Positions 1 to 6,558 of a DNA stretch of 12,605 nucleotides are shown here, piece after piece; within the stretch, counting starts at the first letter, position 1, and each line of letters begins with the position of its first letter. Location of the stretch: positions 1 to 12,605 of the forward strand of contig JAEMSV010000106.1 of assembly GCA_016462625.1 (NCBI GenBank). The letters run 5' to 3'. A program made the position numbers and the translations under genes. Below the pieces are notes generated by a model, which saw only the letters and a program-made list of their open reading frames with translations, did no database searches and was not told the DNA's origin. Source of the stretch: Solirubrobacteraceae bacterium. GTDB lineage: Bacteria > Actinomycetota > Thermoleophilia > Solirubrobacterales > Solirubrobacteraceae.

Positions 1-131
1 TCGAGGGTCGCCCGGGTCGGGGGCGTCACCACCCGCGGAGGGGTCGGGAGGAGGGAGGTCGAGGTCATGGCGACACCATCGGTGTCGCCGCCGAGACCGG
101 CCTGGGCTGAACCTGGGAGTTAGATGAGCGG
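1..131. other. Left-edge region without a clear gene
   Basis: No convincing gene lies here. All three plus-strand frames are open from the edge but stop at 108-110, 121-123 and 125-127, so the tail of a plus-strand gene entering from the left cannot be excluded. An 18-codon plus ORF (67-123) has a GGGAGG at 53-58, but its coding sequence is mostly the hairpin at 69-89. On the minus strand an ATG at 68-66 is open to the edge (Met-Thr-Ser-Thr-Ser-Leu-Leu-Pro...). It could be the start of the next minus-strand gene, but it has no ribosome-binding site and only 22 codons are visible. None is called as a gene. Confidence 0.4.
69..89 (-). terminator. Strong hairpin downstream of gene 1, candidate terminator
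   Basis: A perfect inverted repeat has GGCGACACC (69-77) and GGTGTCGCC (81-89) around a 3-nt loop. It lies 42 nt past the stop codon of the minus-strand gene at 132-1082, where a transcript end is expected. No T-run follows on either strand, so it is not a classical intrinsic terminator. Hairpins without a U-tract are often proposed as terminators in high-GC actinobacteria. It could also be the operator of a neighbour outside the window, since a possible minus-strand start codon sits at 68. Confidence 0.4.
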
Positions 132-1082
132 CTAGCTGAGCTCGTCGGCGATCAGCGCGACCGCCTCGGGATCGGCGGTGATCGCCGAGCCCATGGTCGC
201 GCGGCCCGCGGGCGGGCGCGACCAGTTGTGCAGCGCGAGGTCGAGCGCCTCGAGCGGCACATCGACGGTCTCCGCGAGGTCGGTCGCGCGCCGCTCCAGC
301 AGGAACTGGTCGCCGATCCCGAACACCCGCTTGGCGCCGATCGTGGTCTGGTCTTCGGCGAAGTGCAGCGACTCGGCCCGGAGGTCGAGCACGCCAAGGC
401 GGCCGAGGGAGATCAGCAGGTCGTAGCGCGCGCCGCGGCTGAGTCCGGGCAGTGTGCCGAGCCGCTCGAAGGCGCGGGCGAACCGCCGCTCCGGCGACCA
501 GCCCTCCTCGCCGTTGAGCCCGGCCACCTGGCCACCGCTGCGTTCGGCCCACGCGCGGTAGGCGGTGAGGGTGCGATCGCCGCGGGCGGGCTCGTGCGAG
601 GTGCGCGGGCCGAGCACCACGCCATCGAGGTCGGGGAGCTCACCGGCCGCCCAGCTCGTGGTCACCGCCTCGATCGCGGCGAATGGCGCGTCGCCGTCGG
701 CCGGGCCGATGTAGGCGATGAGCAGCGCCTGCCAGAGCGCCTGCTCGCGGTCGGTCTCGCTGCCCACCGCGGCGTACAGACCGGGCGGGTCGGCCGCCAG
801 CTCGGCGAGCCGGGCCGCACTGAAGGCGATCTCCTCGGCGAGCCGCTGGGCGTCGGCAGACGCCTTCAGGCCCGGGACCAGCTCGTTGCGGTAGCCGTCG
901 TCGGTGGCGCGGACCTCACGCCGGACCTTGACCGCGCGACTGCTGCCCGAGGTCGTCGCGCGGCGCGACGTGCTCGACGTCCCCCGCGAGCGGGCGGAGC
1001 GTGCCGGCGTGTCGGGCGCGAGCTCCTTCTTGCAGATCGCGCAGTTCTGGATGAAGCGGTTGTGGCGGCAGAACGTCGGCAC
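132..1082 (-). CDS. Unknown protein with N-terminal Cys/His cluster and possible DNA-glycosylase-like (HhH) core
   Basis: This 316-residue protein starts with GTG; no Shine-Dalgarno is visible. The start is favoured because a compact Cys/His cluster follows at once: C5, H7, C14 and C17 (C-x-H-x6-C-x2-C), probably binding one zinc. Residues 25-56 are a Ser/Thr/Arg-rich basic linker, plausible for nucleic-acid contact. Residues 70-316 form a mainly helical domain. Around 211-230 a Leu-Pro-Gly-Leu-Ser-Arg-Gly-Ala-Arg segment and following helix resemble a helix-hairpin-helix as in DNA glycosylases. A conserved-looking NWSRP occurs at 286-290. I recall related architectures among proteins labelled alpha-glutamyl/putrescinyl-thymine pyrophosphorylase clade 3, a glycosylase-like group tied to modified thymine in phage DNA, but I cannot confirm that here. 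No signal peptide or membrane segment is seen. It is divergent from bioA with no evident functional link. The coding region is secure; the function is open. Confidence 0.85.
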   Translation of the reverse strand: MPTFCRHNRFIQNCAICKKELAPDTPARSARSRGTSSTSRRATTSGSSRAVKVRREVRATDDGYRNELVPGLKASADAQRLAEEIAFSAARLAELAADPPGLYAAVGSETDREQALWQALLIAYIGPADGDAPFAAIEAVTTSWAAGELPDLDGVVLGPRTSHEPARGDRTLTAYRAWAERSGGQVAGLNGEEGWSPERRFARAFERLGTLPGLSRGARYDLLISLGRLGVLDLRAESLHFAEDQTTIGAKRVFGIGDQFLLERRATDLAETVDVPLEALDLALHNWSRPPAGRATMGSAITADPEAVALIADELS

Positions 1083-1139
1083 AGAAGGGCCAGTCTAGGG
1101 CCGTTTGCCGACCGCCGGGCAGGTCAGACTCCCGCGCCG
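1083..1139. promoter_or_regulatory. Divergent gap between gene 1 and bioA
   Basis: This 57-bp gap must hold the start signals of both genes. On the minus strand TAGACT (1097-1092) fits the TAnnnT type of -10 box and ends 9 nt before the GTG of gene 1, which would give a leaderless or nearly leaderless mRNA. No good -35 accompanies it. On the plus strand TTGCCG (1105-1110) is a weak -35-like match with no convincing -10. No Shine-Dalgarno precedes either start. I see no clear biotin-regulator operator. Confidence 0.35.
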
Positions 1140-2426
1140 ATGGACCCTCGCTGGACCGAGCTCATCGCCGCCGACCAGGCGCATGTGTGGCACCCGTACG
1201 GCCCGATGCCCGCCGCCGTCCCGCCGCTCCCCGTGGTCGGTGCCGAGGGCGTGCGCCTGCAGCTCGCCGACGGCCGCGAGCTGATCGACGGCATGGCCTC
1301 GTGGTGGTGCGCGATCCACGGCTACCGCCACCCCGCGATGGACGCCGCGCTCCGCGACCAGCTCGACCGCATGGCCCACGTCATGTTCGGCGGACTCACG
1401 CACGAAGGCGCGATCACCCTGGCGGAGCGGCTCGTGGAGATGACCCCGTCCGGGCTGGAGCACGTCTTCTTCGCCGACTCCGGATCGGTCGCCGTCGAGG
1501 TGGCGATCAAGATGGCGCTGCAGTGCTGGATGGCCGAGGGCGAGGGGACGCGCACGCGGCTGCTGACCGTCCGCGGCGGGTACCACGGCGACACGTTCGG
1601 GGCGATGGCGGTCTGCGATCCCGTCGGCGGGATGCACAGCGCGTTCGCAGGGGTGCTGGCCCAGCACGTCTTCGCACCCCGGCCACCCGACGGCTTCGAC
1701 GCAGAGCTCGATCCCGCATGGACCGCTGCAGTCGAAGCCCTTGCCGCCGAGCACGGTGACGAGCTCGCCGGCGTGATCGTCGAGCCGGTCGTCCAAGGCG
1801 CGGGCGGCATGCGTTTCCACTCCCCCGCGTGCCTGCGCTTCCTGCGGGAGCTGTGCGACCGGCACGGGCTCCTGCTGATCCTCGACGAGATCGCGACCGG
1901 CTTCGGCCGCAGCGGCGCGCTCTTCGCCGCCGAGCACGCGCAGATCACGCCGGACATCCTCTGCCTCGGCAAGGCCCTGACTGGCGGATACCTCACGCTC
2001 GCCGCCACCCTCTGCACCACGCGCGTCGCACGGACCATCACCGAGCACGGCGGCGGTGCGCTCATGCACGGCCCGACCTTCATGGCGAACCCGCTGGCGT
2101 GCGCGGCAGGACTCGCCTCGACATCACTGCTGATCGACGGCGACTGGCACGCGCAGGTCACCCGGATCGAGGCCGGCCTGCGCGCCGGGCTCGCACCGGC
2201 TCGCGAGGTTCCCGGCGTCCGTGACGTCCGGGTCCTCGGCGCGATCGGAGTCGTCGAGCTCGACCATCCCGTCGACGTGGCCGCGGCGTCCGGGGCGGCG
2301 ATCGACCGAGATGTCTGGGTCCGCCCGTTCCGCGACCTCGTCTACGTGATGCCGCCGTACGTCACCACCGACGACGATGTCGCAGCGATCGCGAGCGCGG
2401 TCGTCGCGGCGGCAGCCGCGGGCTGA
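1140..2426 (+). CDS. bioA: Adenosylmethionine-8-amino-7-oxononanoate aminotransferase (DAPA synthase)
   Basis: This PLP enzyme of biotin synthesis transfers the amino group of S-adenosylmethionine to 7-keto-8-aminopelargonate, giving 7,8-diaminopelargonate in the cytoplasm. The 428-residue length is normal for BioA. Family marks run in order: WHPY (17-20), DGMASWW (50-56), HVMFGGLTH (80-88), ADSGSVAVE (112-120), [11 protein letters not shown] (146-156), [10 protein letters not shown] (215-224), DEIATGFGR (249-257), CLGKALTGG (275-283), [14 protein letters not shown] (310-323) and [11 protein letters not shown] (395-407). By comparison with the E. coli enzyme, K278 should hold PLP, D249 should contact its ring nitrogen, and W55/W56, Y148 and R395 line the substrate site. 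The frame is open upstream to 228, but ATG 1140 is chosen because it begins exactly where BioA proteins do and because the extension would run antisense through gene 1. No Shine-Dalgarno is obvious. No bioF, bioD or bioB is present, so this copy stands alone here. Confidence 0.97.
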   Translation: MDPRWTELIAADQAHVWHPYGPMPAAVPPLPVVGAEGVRLQLADGRELIDGMASWWCAIHGYRHPAMDAALRDQLDRMAHVMFGGLTHEGAITLAERLVEMTPSGLEHVFFADSGSVAVEVAIKMALQCWMAEGEGTRTRLLTVRGGYHGDTFGAMAVCDPVGGMHSAFAGVLAQHVFAPRPPDGFDAELDPAWTAAVEALAAEHGDELAGVIVEPVVQGAGGMRFHSPACLRFLRELCDRHGLLLILDEIATGFGRSGALFAAEHAQITPDILCLGKALTGGYLTLAATLCTTRVARTITEHGGGALMHGPTFMANPLACAAGLASTSLLIDGDWHAQVTRIEAGLRAGLAPAREVPGVRDVRVLGAIGVVELDHPVDVAAASGAAIDRDVWVRPFRDLVYVMPPYVTTDDDVAAIASAVVAAAAAG

Positions 2427-2441
2427 CGGGCGTCAGCGCCG
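2419..2441. terminator. Hairpin covering both stop codons of a convergent gene pair
   Basis: GCTGAC (2422-2427) and GTCAGC (2432-2437) pair around GGGC. With one bulged G at 2438 the stem gains CGG/CCG (2419-2421 with 2439-2441), about 9 GC-rich pairs. The repeat contains the bioA TGA (2424-2426) and the stop of the opposing protease gene (2433-2435), which are only 6 bp apart. It would fold in both transcripts, so a bidirectional terminator is the simplest reading. No T-run is present on either side, so this is an inference from position and symmetry. Confidence 0.45.
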
Positions 2442-5400
2442 GACGGCGACGACCTGCAGGCGCTTGCCCGCAGGCGCTGTGAGCCGCGCCTTGCGGCCTG
2501 CACGGAGCGTCACGGCCTTCGTGCACGGCACGAACTCAGCGCCGGGCGCCTGCACGGGGCACGCCCAGGCCTTCCAGCGACCGCGGAGCCGGGCCGAAGC
2601 GCGCAGGGTGACCACCGGGGTGACCGTCGCGGCCTTCGCCCGGAGGGCGGAGCCCGACACGCTGGCGACGCCGACGCTCTGTCCCCCGCCCGAGACGAGG
2701 GTCGCGCTCGAACCCACGGACAGCGTCGCGAAGCTCGACGAGCTCGAGCGCACGGGGCCGAGCATCGTCGCCGACCACGCCGTGACGGTTCCGGCCGGAC
2801 CGATGGCGACCTCGCTCACACGGATCTTCGCCCCGGCGTCCGCGGACGTCAGCGCGTACGTGGTGGCACCTGCGGTCCCGACGACGGCGCACGACGTGGT
2901 GCACCGGTGGAAGCGCAACGTGCGCGACGTGGTCGGGTTCATCCACGTCCCCGCGGTCGCGGTCAACGTCTGCCCGACGGTCGGCGTCCCGGTGAGCCGC
3001 GGCAGGGCCGTCGTCGCCGGCGGAGCCGGGGCGAGCGCGACCGTCGCGTCAGAGCTCACGGTCGCCGCGCCATCGGGGTTCGTCGCCGTCACGGCCACGC
3101 GCAGACGCGCGTCCTGGTCGGCGATCACCGCGCGGTAGGACGTGGTCGTCGCGCCCGTGATCGCGGTGCATGAGGCGCCGGCGCTGTCGCACCGCTGCCA
3201 CACGTAGGTGTACCGCGTGTCGCGCCCGCCGCTCCAGGCGCCCGGCGCGGCGGTCAGCGTCTTGCCGACCTGCTTCGTGCCGCCGATCGTCGGCAGCGAA
3301 CGGTTGACCGGCTCCACCGATCCGACGACGCCGCTGACCGCAGGGGTCGCGGTGCCGATGCCCGACGCGTTGCGCGCGCTCACCACGACGGTGACCGTCG
3401 CGTCGACGTCGGCTAGAGCCAGCGTGTAGCCCGCGCCCGTGGCAGCCGGGATGTCGGCGCAGTTGGCGCCCGAGGCATCACACCGGCGCCACTGGTAGGT
3501 GTAGGTCGTCGGGTGCCCGGACCAGGTACCGCTGGTGACCCGCAAGCCGTTGAGACGCAGCGCGGTCCCGGTGATCACCGGCGCCACCGACGCCACGGGC
3601 ACCGGCAGCGCCGCCACGACCGCCGTCGCTGCGCTGTCGGCGGTCGTGCTGCGACCGGGCGACGTCGCGAGGACCCGCGCGACGAGGGTCTTGCCCGCGT
3701 CGGCGGCGACGGGTACGTACGCCGCGCCGCGCGCGCCCGCGATGTCCGCGCAGTTGCTCGTGCCGTCGGCGTCGCAGCGGCGCCACTGGTAGCCGATCGA
3801 GGTCGTCGGGACGCTCCAGGTCCCGGTGCTGACGCGCAGCGTCTCCTGCACCTGAGCGGTGCCGGTGACGAGCGGGGCGGCCGTGTTCGTCAGCGCCCGC
3901 CCGGTGACGTCCGCCGTGAGGGCCGACGTCGCCGTGCCCGCAGCACCCGCCACCGTGGCGACGACGCGGACGGCCATGGGCCGCCCCACGTCGGAGGCCA
4001 CGAGCCGGTAGGTCGCCGAGGTGGTCGCCGCGACGACCGCGCAGGAGGTCGTGACGGCCGTCGCGCCGGCCGGGCAGCGCATCCATTCGAAGCGGAACGT
4101 CGGCGAGGAGCCCGACGGGGTCCAGTCCCCCGGGTCCGCCGTGAGGTCGTTGGCGTCCTGAAGCGTGCCGGTGATCGTGGGCAGGCCGGTGTTGACGGGG
4201 GTCTCCACGACGGTGTCGCCGGGCACGGAGACGGCGGTCCCTGTCCCGTCGGCGTTCGTGGCGGTCGCAGAGACACGGACCTTCGCGCCGACGTCCGCCG
4301 CAGCGAGCGTGTAGGTCGCGGCCGTCGCCCCGCTGATGTCCGCAAAGCCGGTGCCCGTGTCGCGCTGCCACTGGTAGGTCACGGTCGCGCCCGACGGTGT
4401 CCACGAGCCGGCGCTCGTGCTCAGCGTCGTGCCGCTGCGCCGGGCGCCCGACACGACCGGCACCACGAGACTGACCGGCGGTGCCGTGGCGATCGCTCCT
4501 GTCGGCGCGCTGGTGGCCGACGTGGCGCCGTCGATGTTCGTGGCGGTCACGATCGCGTGGATCCGCGCGCCGATGTCCGCGGCGACGAGCGTGTAGGTCG
4601 CGGCCGTCGCCCCGCTGATGTCCGCAAAGCCCGAGCCCGAATCGCGCTGCCACCGGAAGGTCAGCGTCGCCCCGGCCGGCGTCCATGAGCCACCGGTCAC
4701 CGACAGTTGGGAGCCGCGTCGCTCCGCTCCGGCGATCGCGGGCAGTGTGATGTTGCGCGGCGGGAGCGGGTCGACCTCGGCGGTCGCCGCCGAGTCGGCG
4801 GACGTGCTGCCGTCGACATTGCGTGCCGTCACGCGCACGCGGATCGTCGCGCCCGTGTCACTGGGTCCGAGGCTGTAGCTCGCGCTGGTCGCACCCGCGA
4901 TCGAGACGAAGCCGCTGCCGGCGTCACGCTGCCACTGATACGTGAACGACGCGCCGGCAGGCGACCAGGTTCCGGTGCCGGCCGTAAGCCGCTCGAGGCG
5001 CCGCGGCGTGCCCGTGATCGTCGGGAGCACATCGTTGGCCGGCGGCGAGGCCGCGACCGTTCCGGTCGCCGCCGACGTGGCGCTCGCCGAGCCGGCGATG
5101 TTGATGGCCGTCACCTGGACCCGCACGGTCGCCGCGACATCGGCCGTCGCCGGCACGTACTCCCGCGCCGTCGCCCCGCTGATGCTCACCCAGCCGCTGC
5201 CGCTGTTGCGCTGCCACTGGTAGGTGTAGTTCGTGCCGACCGGGCTCCAGTCCCCGACCGCGGCCGAGAGCGTGCGGCCGCGGGCCGCCGTCCCGCTGAT
5301 GCTCGGCGAGGTCGTGTTCTGCGGGGCCGCCGCGGGCGCCGCGGCGGTGACGCAAGCGCCGGACGGCAGCGTCGAGCACTCTGCGAGGAAGACGTTGCTG

Positions 5401-6449
5401 TAGACGTTCCAGCTCGCCGCCAGATAGCTGCCCGACGCCGGTGTCGGGTCGAAGTAGTCGTCCTGCCCGCAGTCGTAGGTCTGCCACATCGCGCCCGTCC
5501 CGGCCGCGCACGAGGTCGTGACGTACGCGTGACGCATGCTCGGCCCGTCCTGGTAGCACATGACGTCGTATCCGTCCCAGCAGTGCGAGTACGTGTAGTT
5601 CGTCCCGCCGGAGGGCTGGCTGGTGTGCGGCGCCGTCCACTGCACCGCACCCATGTTGTGCGTCATCTCGTGCAGCATCATCGTCGGCTGCCAGCCGGGG
5701 GTGGCCGTGGCGTTCGGCAGCGCGACGTCGGGCACCCAGAGCACCGAGGTCAGGCCGCCGTTGTTGTGGATGTTGCCGCTGTCGGGCCGGGTCGAGCCGG
5801 TCGAGCCGGCGTACATCTCGCCCTGCCCGCTGATCCCGCTGCCGCTGAGCGTGTCCGCGACGACGAGGTAGTTGCGCAGCCCGCCGGGGCTCGCGTTCAC
5901 CCGCTGGGCGACGGCCGTCCGCACCGCCGTCATGTTCTGCACGTAGGTCGCACGGGAGCTCGGGAGCGCCACGGTCTGGATGTCGAGATAGTCCGTGCCG
6001 CACCCTGTCCCGAGATCGAACCGCGGCGCCCGGGTCGAGTCGGTCTGCGCGGAGACGAACTGATCGATGAGTGACGCGTTGGCCTGCAGCAGGTCCGCCC
6101 ACTGCGCGGAGCGGTTGGGGCGGTCGGCCGGATACGCGTAGATGACCTTGAACTGCGGAAGCGCGGCGTTGAACGTCGCGTTCGCCGTGTTGTCGGTCGT
6201 GCGCTCGGTCCCGCACCACGTCGTCGGGAGCCCGGACGCGGACGAGATCCCCATCTCGAAGTCGGTCAGCTCGGCGCGGGCCGCGATCTGCGCGATGTCG
6301 ACATCGAAGTCCGAGGGACGGTCGACGCCGTGGTCGCCGGGCTCCTCATGGGCCCAGGCGGCCGAAGAGCCCCACGCGCAGAACACGAGGAGGCCCCAGA
6401 CCAGCGCAAGGGCTGCTCGGCGTGCCGGCATGGAGGTCTGATCGGCCAT
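2433..6449 (-). CDS. Secreted metzincin-like zinc metalloprotease with nine C-terminal Ig-like repeats
   Basis: The protein has 1338 residues from ATG 6449. The frame opens to 6647, but that start would overlap the divergent acylase gene and bury the signal peptide. A Sec signal peptide is clear: MADQTSMPARR, a hydrophobic core (12-32), then cleavage after AWA (31-33). Residues 34-370 form the catalytic part. H260-E261-M-T-H264-N-M-G267 is an HExxHxxG zinc motif, and D295-V-M297-C-Y looks like a Met-turn. The usual third metzincin ligand, three residues after the Gly, is Q270 here; H275 or H289 may replace it. Eight cysteines (79, 150, 290, 298, 314, 327, 358, 366) suggest disulfides. Nine Ig-like repeats fill 378-1235, and a 103-residue tail with C1297 and C1309 ends it. 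There is no LPxTG, C-terminal membrane helix or choice-of-anchor motif, so it is probably released or loosely bound to the surface. Start alternatives are ATG 6431 or a more upstream codon near the AGGAGG at 6479-6474. Confidence 0.85.
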   Translation of the reverse strand: MADQTSMPARRAALALVWGLLVFCAWGSSAAWAHEEPGDHGVDRPSDFDVDIAQIAARAELTDFEMGISSASGLPTTWCGTERTTDNTANATFNAALPQFKVIYAYPADRPNRSAQWADLLQANASLIDQFVSAQTDSTRAPRFDLGTGCGTDYLDIQTVALPSSRATYVQNMTAVRTAVAQRVNASPGGLRNYLVVADTLSGSGISGQGEMYAGSTGSTRPDSGNIHNNGGLTSVLWVPDVALPNATATPGWQPTMMLHEMTHNMGAVQWTAPHTSQPSGGTNYTYSHCWDGYDVMCYQDGPSMRHAYVTTSCAAGTGAMWQTYDCGQDDYFDPTPASGSYLAASWNVYSNVFLAECSTLPSGACVTAAAPAAAPQNTTSPSISGTAARGRTLSAAVGDWSPVGTNYTYQWQRNSGSGWVSISGATAREYVPATADVAATVRVQVTAINIAGSASATSAATGTVAASPPANDVLPTITGTPRRLERLTAGTGTWSPAGASFTYQWQRDAGSGFVSIAGATSASYSLGPSDTGATIRVRVTARNVDGSTSADSAATAEVDPLPPRNITLPAIAGAERRGSQLSVTGGSWTPAGATLTFRWQRDSGSGFADISGATAATYTLVAADIGARIHAIVTATNIDGATSATSAPTGAIATAPPVSLVVPVVSGARRSGTTLSTSAGSWTPSGATVTYQWQRDTGTGFADISGATAATYTLAAADVGAKVRVSATATNADGTGTAVSVPGDTVVETPVNTGLPTITGTLQDANDLTADPGDWTPSGSSPTFRFEWMRCPAGATAVTTSCAVVAATTSATYRLVASDVGRPMAVRVVATVAGAAGTATSALTADVTGRALTNTAAPLVTGTAQVQETLRVSTGTWSVPTTSIGYQWRRCDADGTSNCADIAGARGAAYVPVAADAGKTLVARVLATSPGRSTTADSAATAVVAALPVPVASVAPVITGTALRLNGLRVTSGTWSGHPTTYTYQWRRCDASGANCADIPAATGAGYTLALADVDATVTVVVSARNASGIGTATPAVSGVVGSVEPVNRSLPTIGGTKQVGKTLTAAPGAWSGGRDTRYTYVWQRCDSAGASCTAITGATTTSYRAVIADQDARLRVAVTATNPDGAATVSSDATVALAPAPPATTALPRLTGTPTVGQTLTATAGTWMNPTTSRTLRFHRCTTSCAVVGTAGATTYALTSADAGAKIRVSEVAIGPAGTVTAWSATMLGPVRSSSSSFATLSVGSSATLVSGGGQSVGVASVSGSALRAKAATVTPVVTLRASARLRGRWKAWACPVQAPGAEFVPCTKAVTLRAGRKARLTAPAGKRLQVVAVRR
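4304..4349 (-). repeat. 46-bp exact direct repeat, copy in Ig-like unit 4
   Basis: This stretch is identical base for base to 4586-4631, exactly 282 bp (94 codons) away. It codes for the core of 'GFADISGATAATYTL' in unit 4. Flanking bases diverge at once on both sides. Confidence 0.9.
4586..4631 (-). repeat. 46-bp exact direct repeat, copy in Ig-like unit 3
   Basis: This is the partner of 4304-4349. The shared block lies at the same place within two adjacent Ig-like units. The rest of the two units is clearly less similar, which points to recent duplication or local gene conversion rather than protein-level constraint alone, since third codon positions also match. Confidence 0.9.
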
Positions 6450-6558
6450 CCGGGCTCGGTTCGCGCGCGCCAGCCTCCTATCTGGACGGACCACCGATTC
6501 TTGGTACCCCAGAAACCGGACCGGCGCATACAACCGTCCGCTCCGCCACGATCCTGGG
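6450..6558. promoter_or_regulatory. Divergent control region between secreted protease and secreted acylase
   Basis: This 109-bp gap drives two genes for exported hydrolases in opposite directions. On the minus strand an ideal AGGAGG (6479-6474) lies 24 nt before the chosen protease ATG (6449), too far for normal use. No in-frame ATG, GTG or TTG falls between them, only a CTG at 6473 directly next to it. On the plus strand there is no clear Shine-Dalgarno before ATG 6559, only TGGG. A KpnI-type palindrome GGTACC (6503-6508) is the only exact symmetric site noted. The gap is a plausible shared regulator-binding region. Confidence 0.5.
6512..6538 (+). promoter_or_regulatory. Possible ECF-sigma-type promoter for the acylase gene
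   Basis: GAAACC (6512-6517) and CGTC (6535-6538) are 17 bp apart. They resemble the AAC-type -35 and CGTC -10 elements common for extracytoplasmic-function sigma factors. Transcription would start near 6545, leaving a leader of about 14 nt. Such short motifs occur by chance in GC-rich DNA, so this is a weak call. Confidence 0.2.

Larger units (their letters stand above)
2745..5318 (-). repeat. Array of nine Ig-like protein repeats in two classes
   Basis: Each unit is about 89-102 residues and follows one plan: P-x-I-x-G-T, a Leu-rich strand, G-x-W-(S/T), Y-x-W-Q/R-R, A-T-x-x-Y, A-D-x-G-A and V-x-A-x-N-x-x-G. Boundaries in the 1338-residue protein are 378-472, 473-566, 567-660, 661-753, 754-855, 856-952, 953-1049, 1050-1146 and 1147-1235. 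Units 1-4 (DNA 4191-5318) have no cysteine and carry 'QR..GSGF..ISGAT'. Units 5-9 (DNA 2745-4190) carry a cysteine pair 4 to 11 residues apart after the Trp strand, as in 'RRCDASGANC', and probably form a small disulfide loop. Such tandem beta-sandwich repeats usually act as stalks or binding modules on secreted actinobacterial proteins. Confidence 0.85.

Noticed and set aside
67..123. An 18-codon plus-strand ORF with GGGAGG 8 nt upstream
   Set aside because: It is mostly the hairpin at 69-89, has low-complexity Pro/Ser content and has no gene downstream on that strand.
228..1139. A 304-codon N-terminal extension in frame with bioA
   Set aside because: It runs antisense through gene 1, has no recognisable domain, and BioA homology begins exactly at 1140.
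3513..4688. Long Arg/Gly-rich open frames on both strands inside the repeat array and other genes
   Set aside because: These are shadows caused by high GC and the Ig-like repeats; they have no domain, signal or plausible start.
2745..5318. CRISPR-like periodic repeats
   Set aside because: The period is about 280-300 bp and in frame with protein domains, so it reflects tandem Ig-like units.
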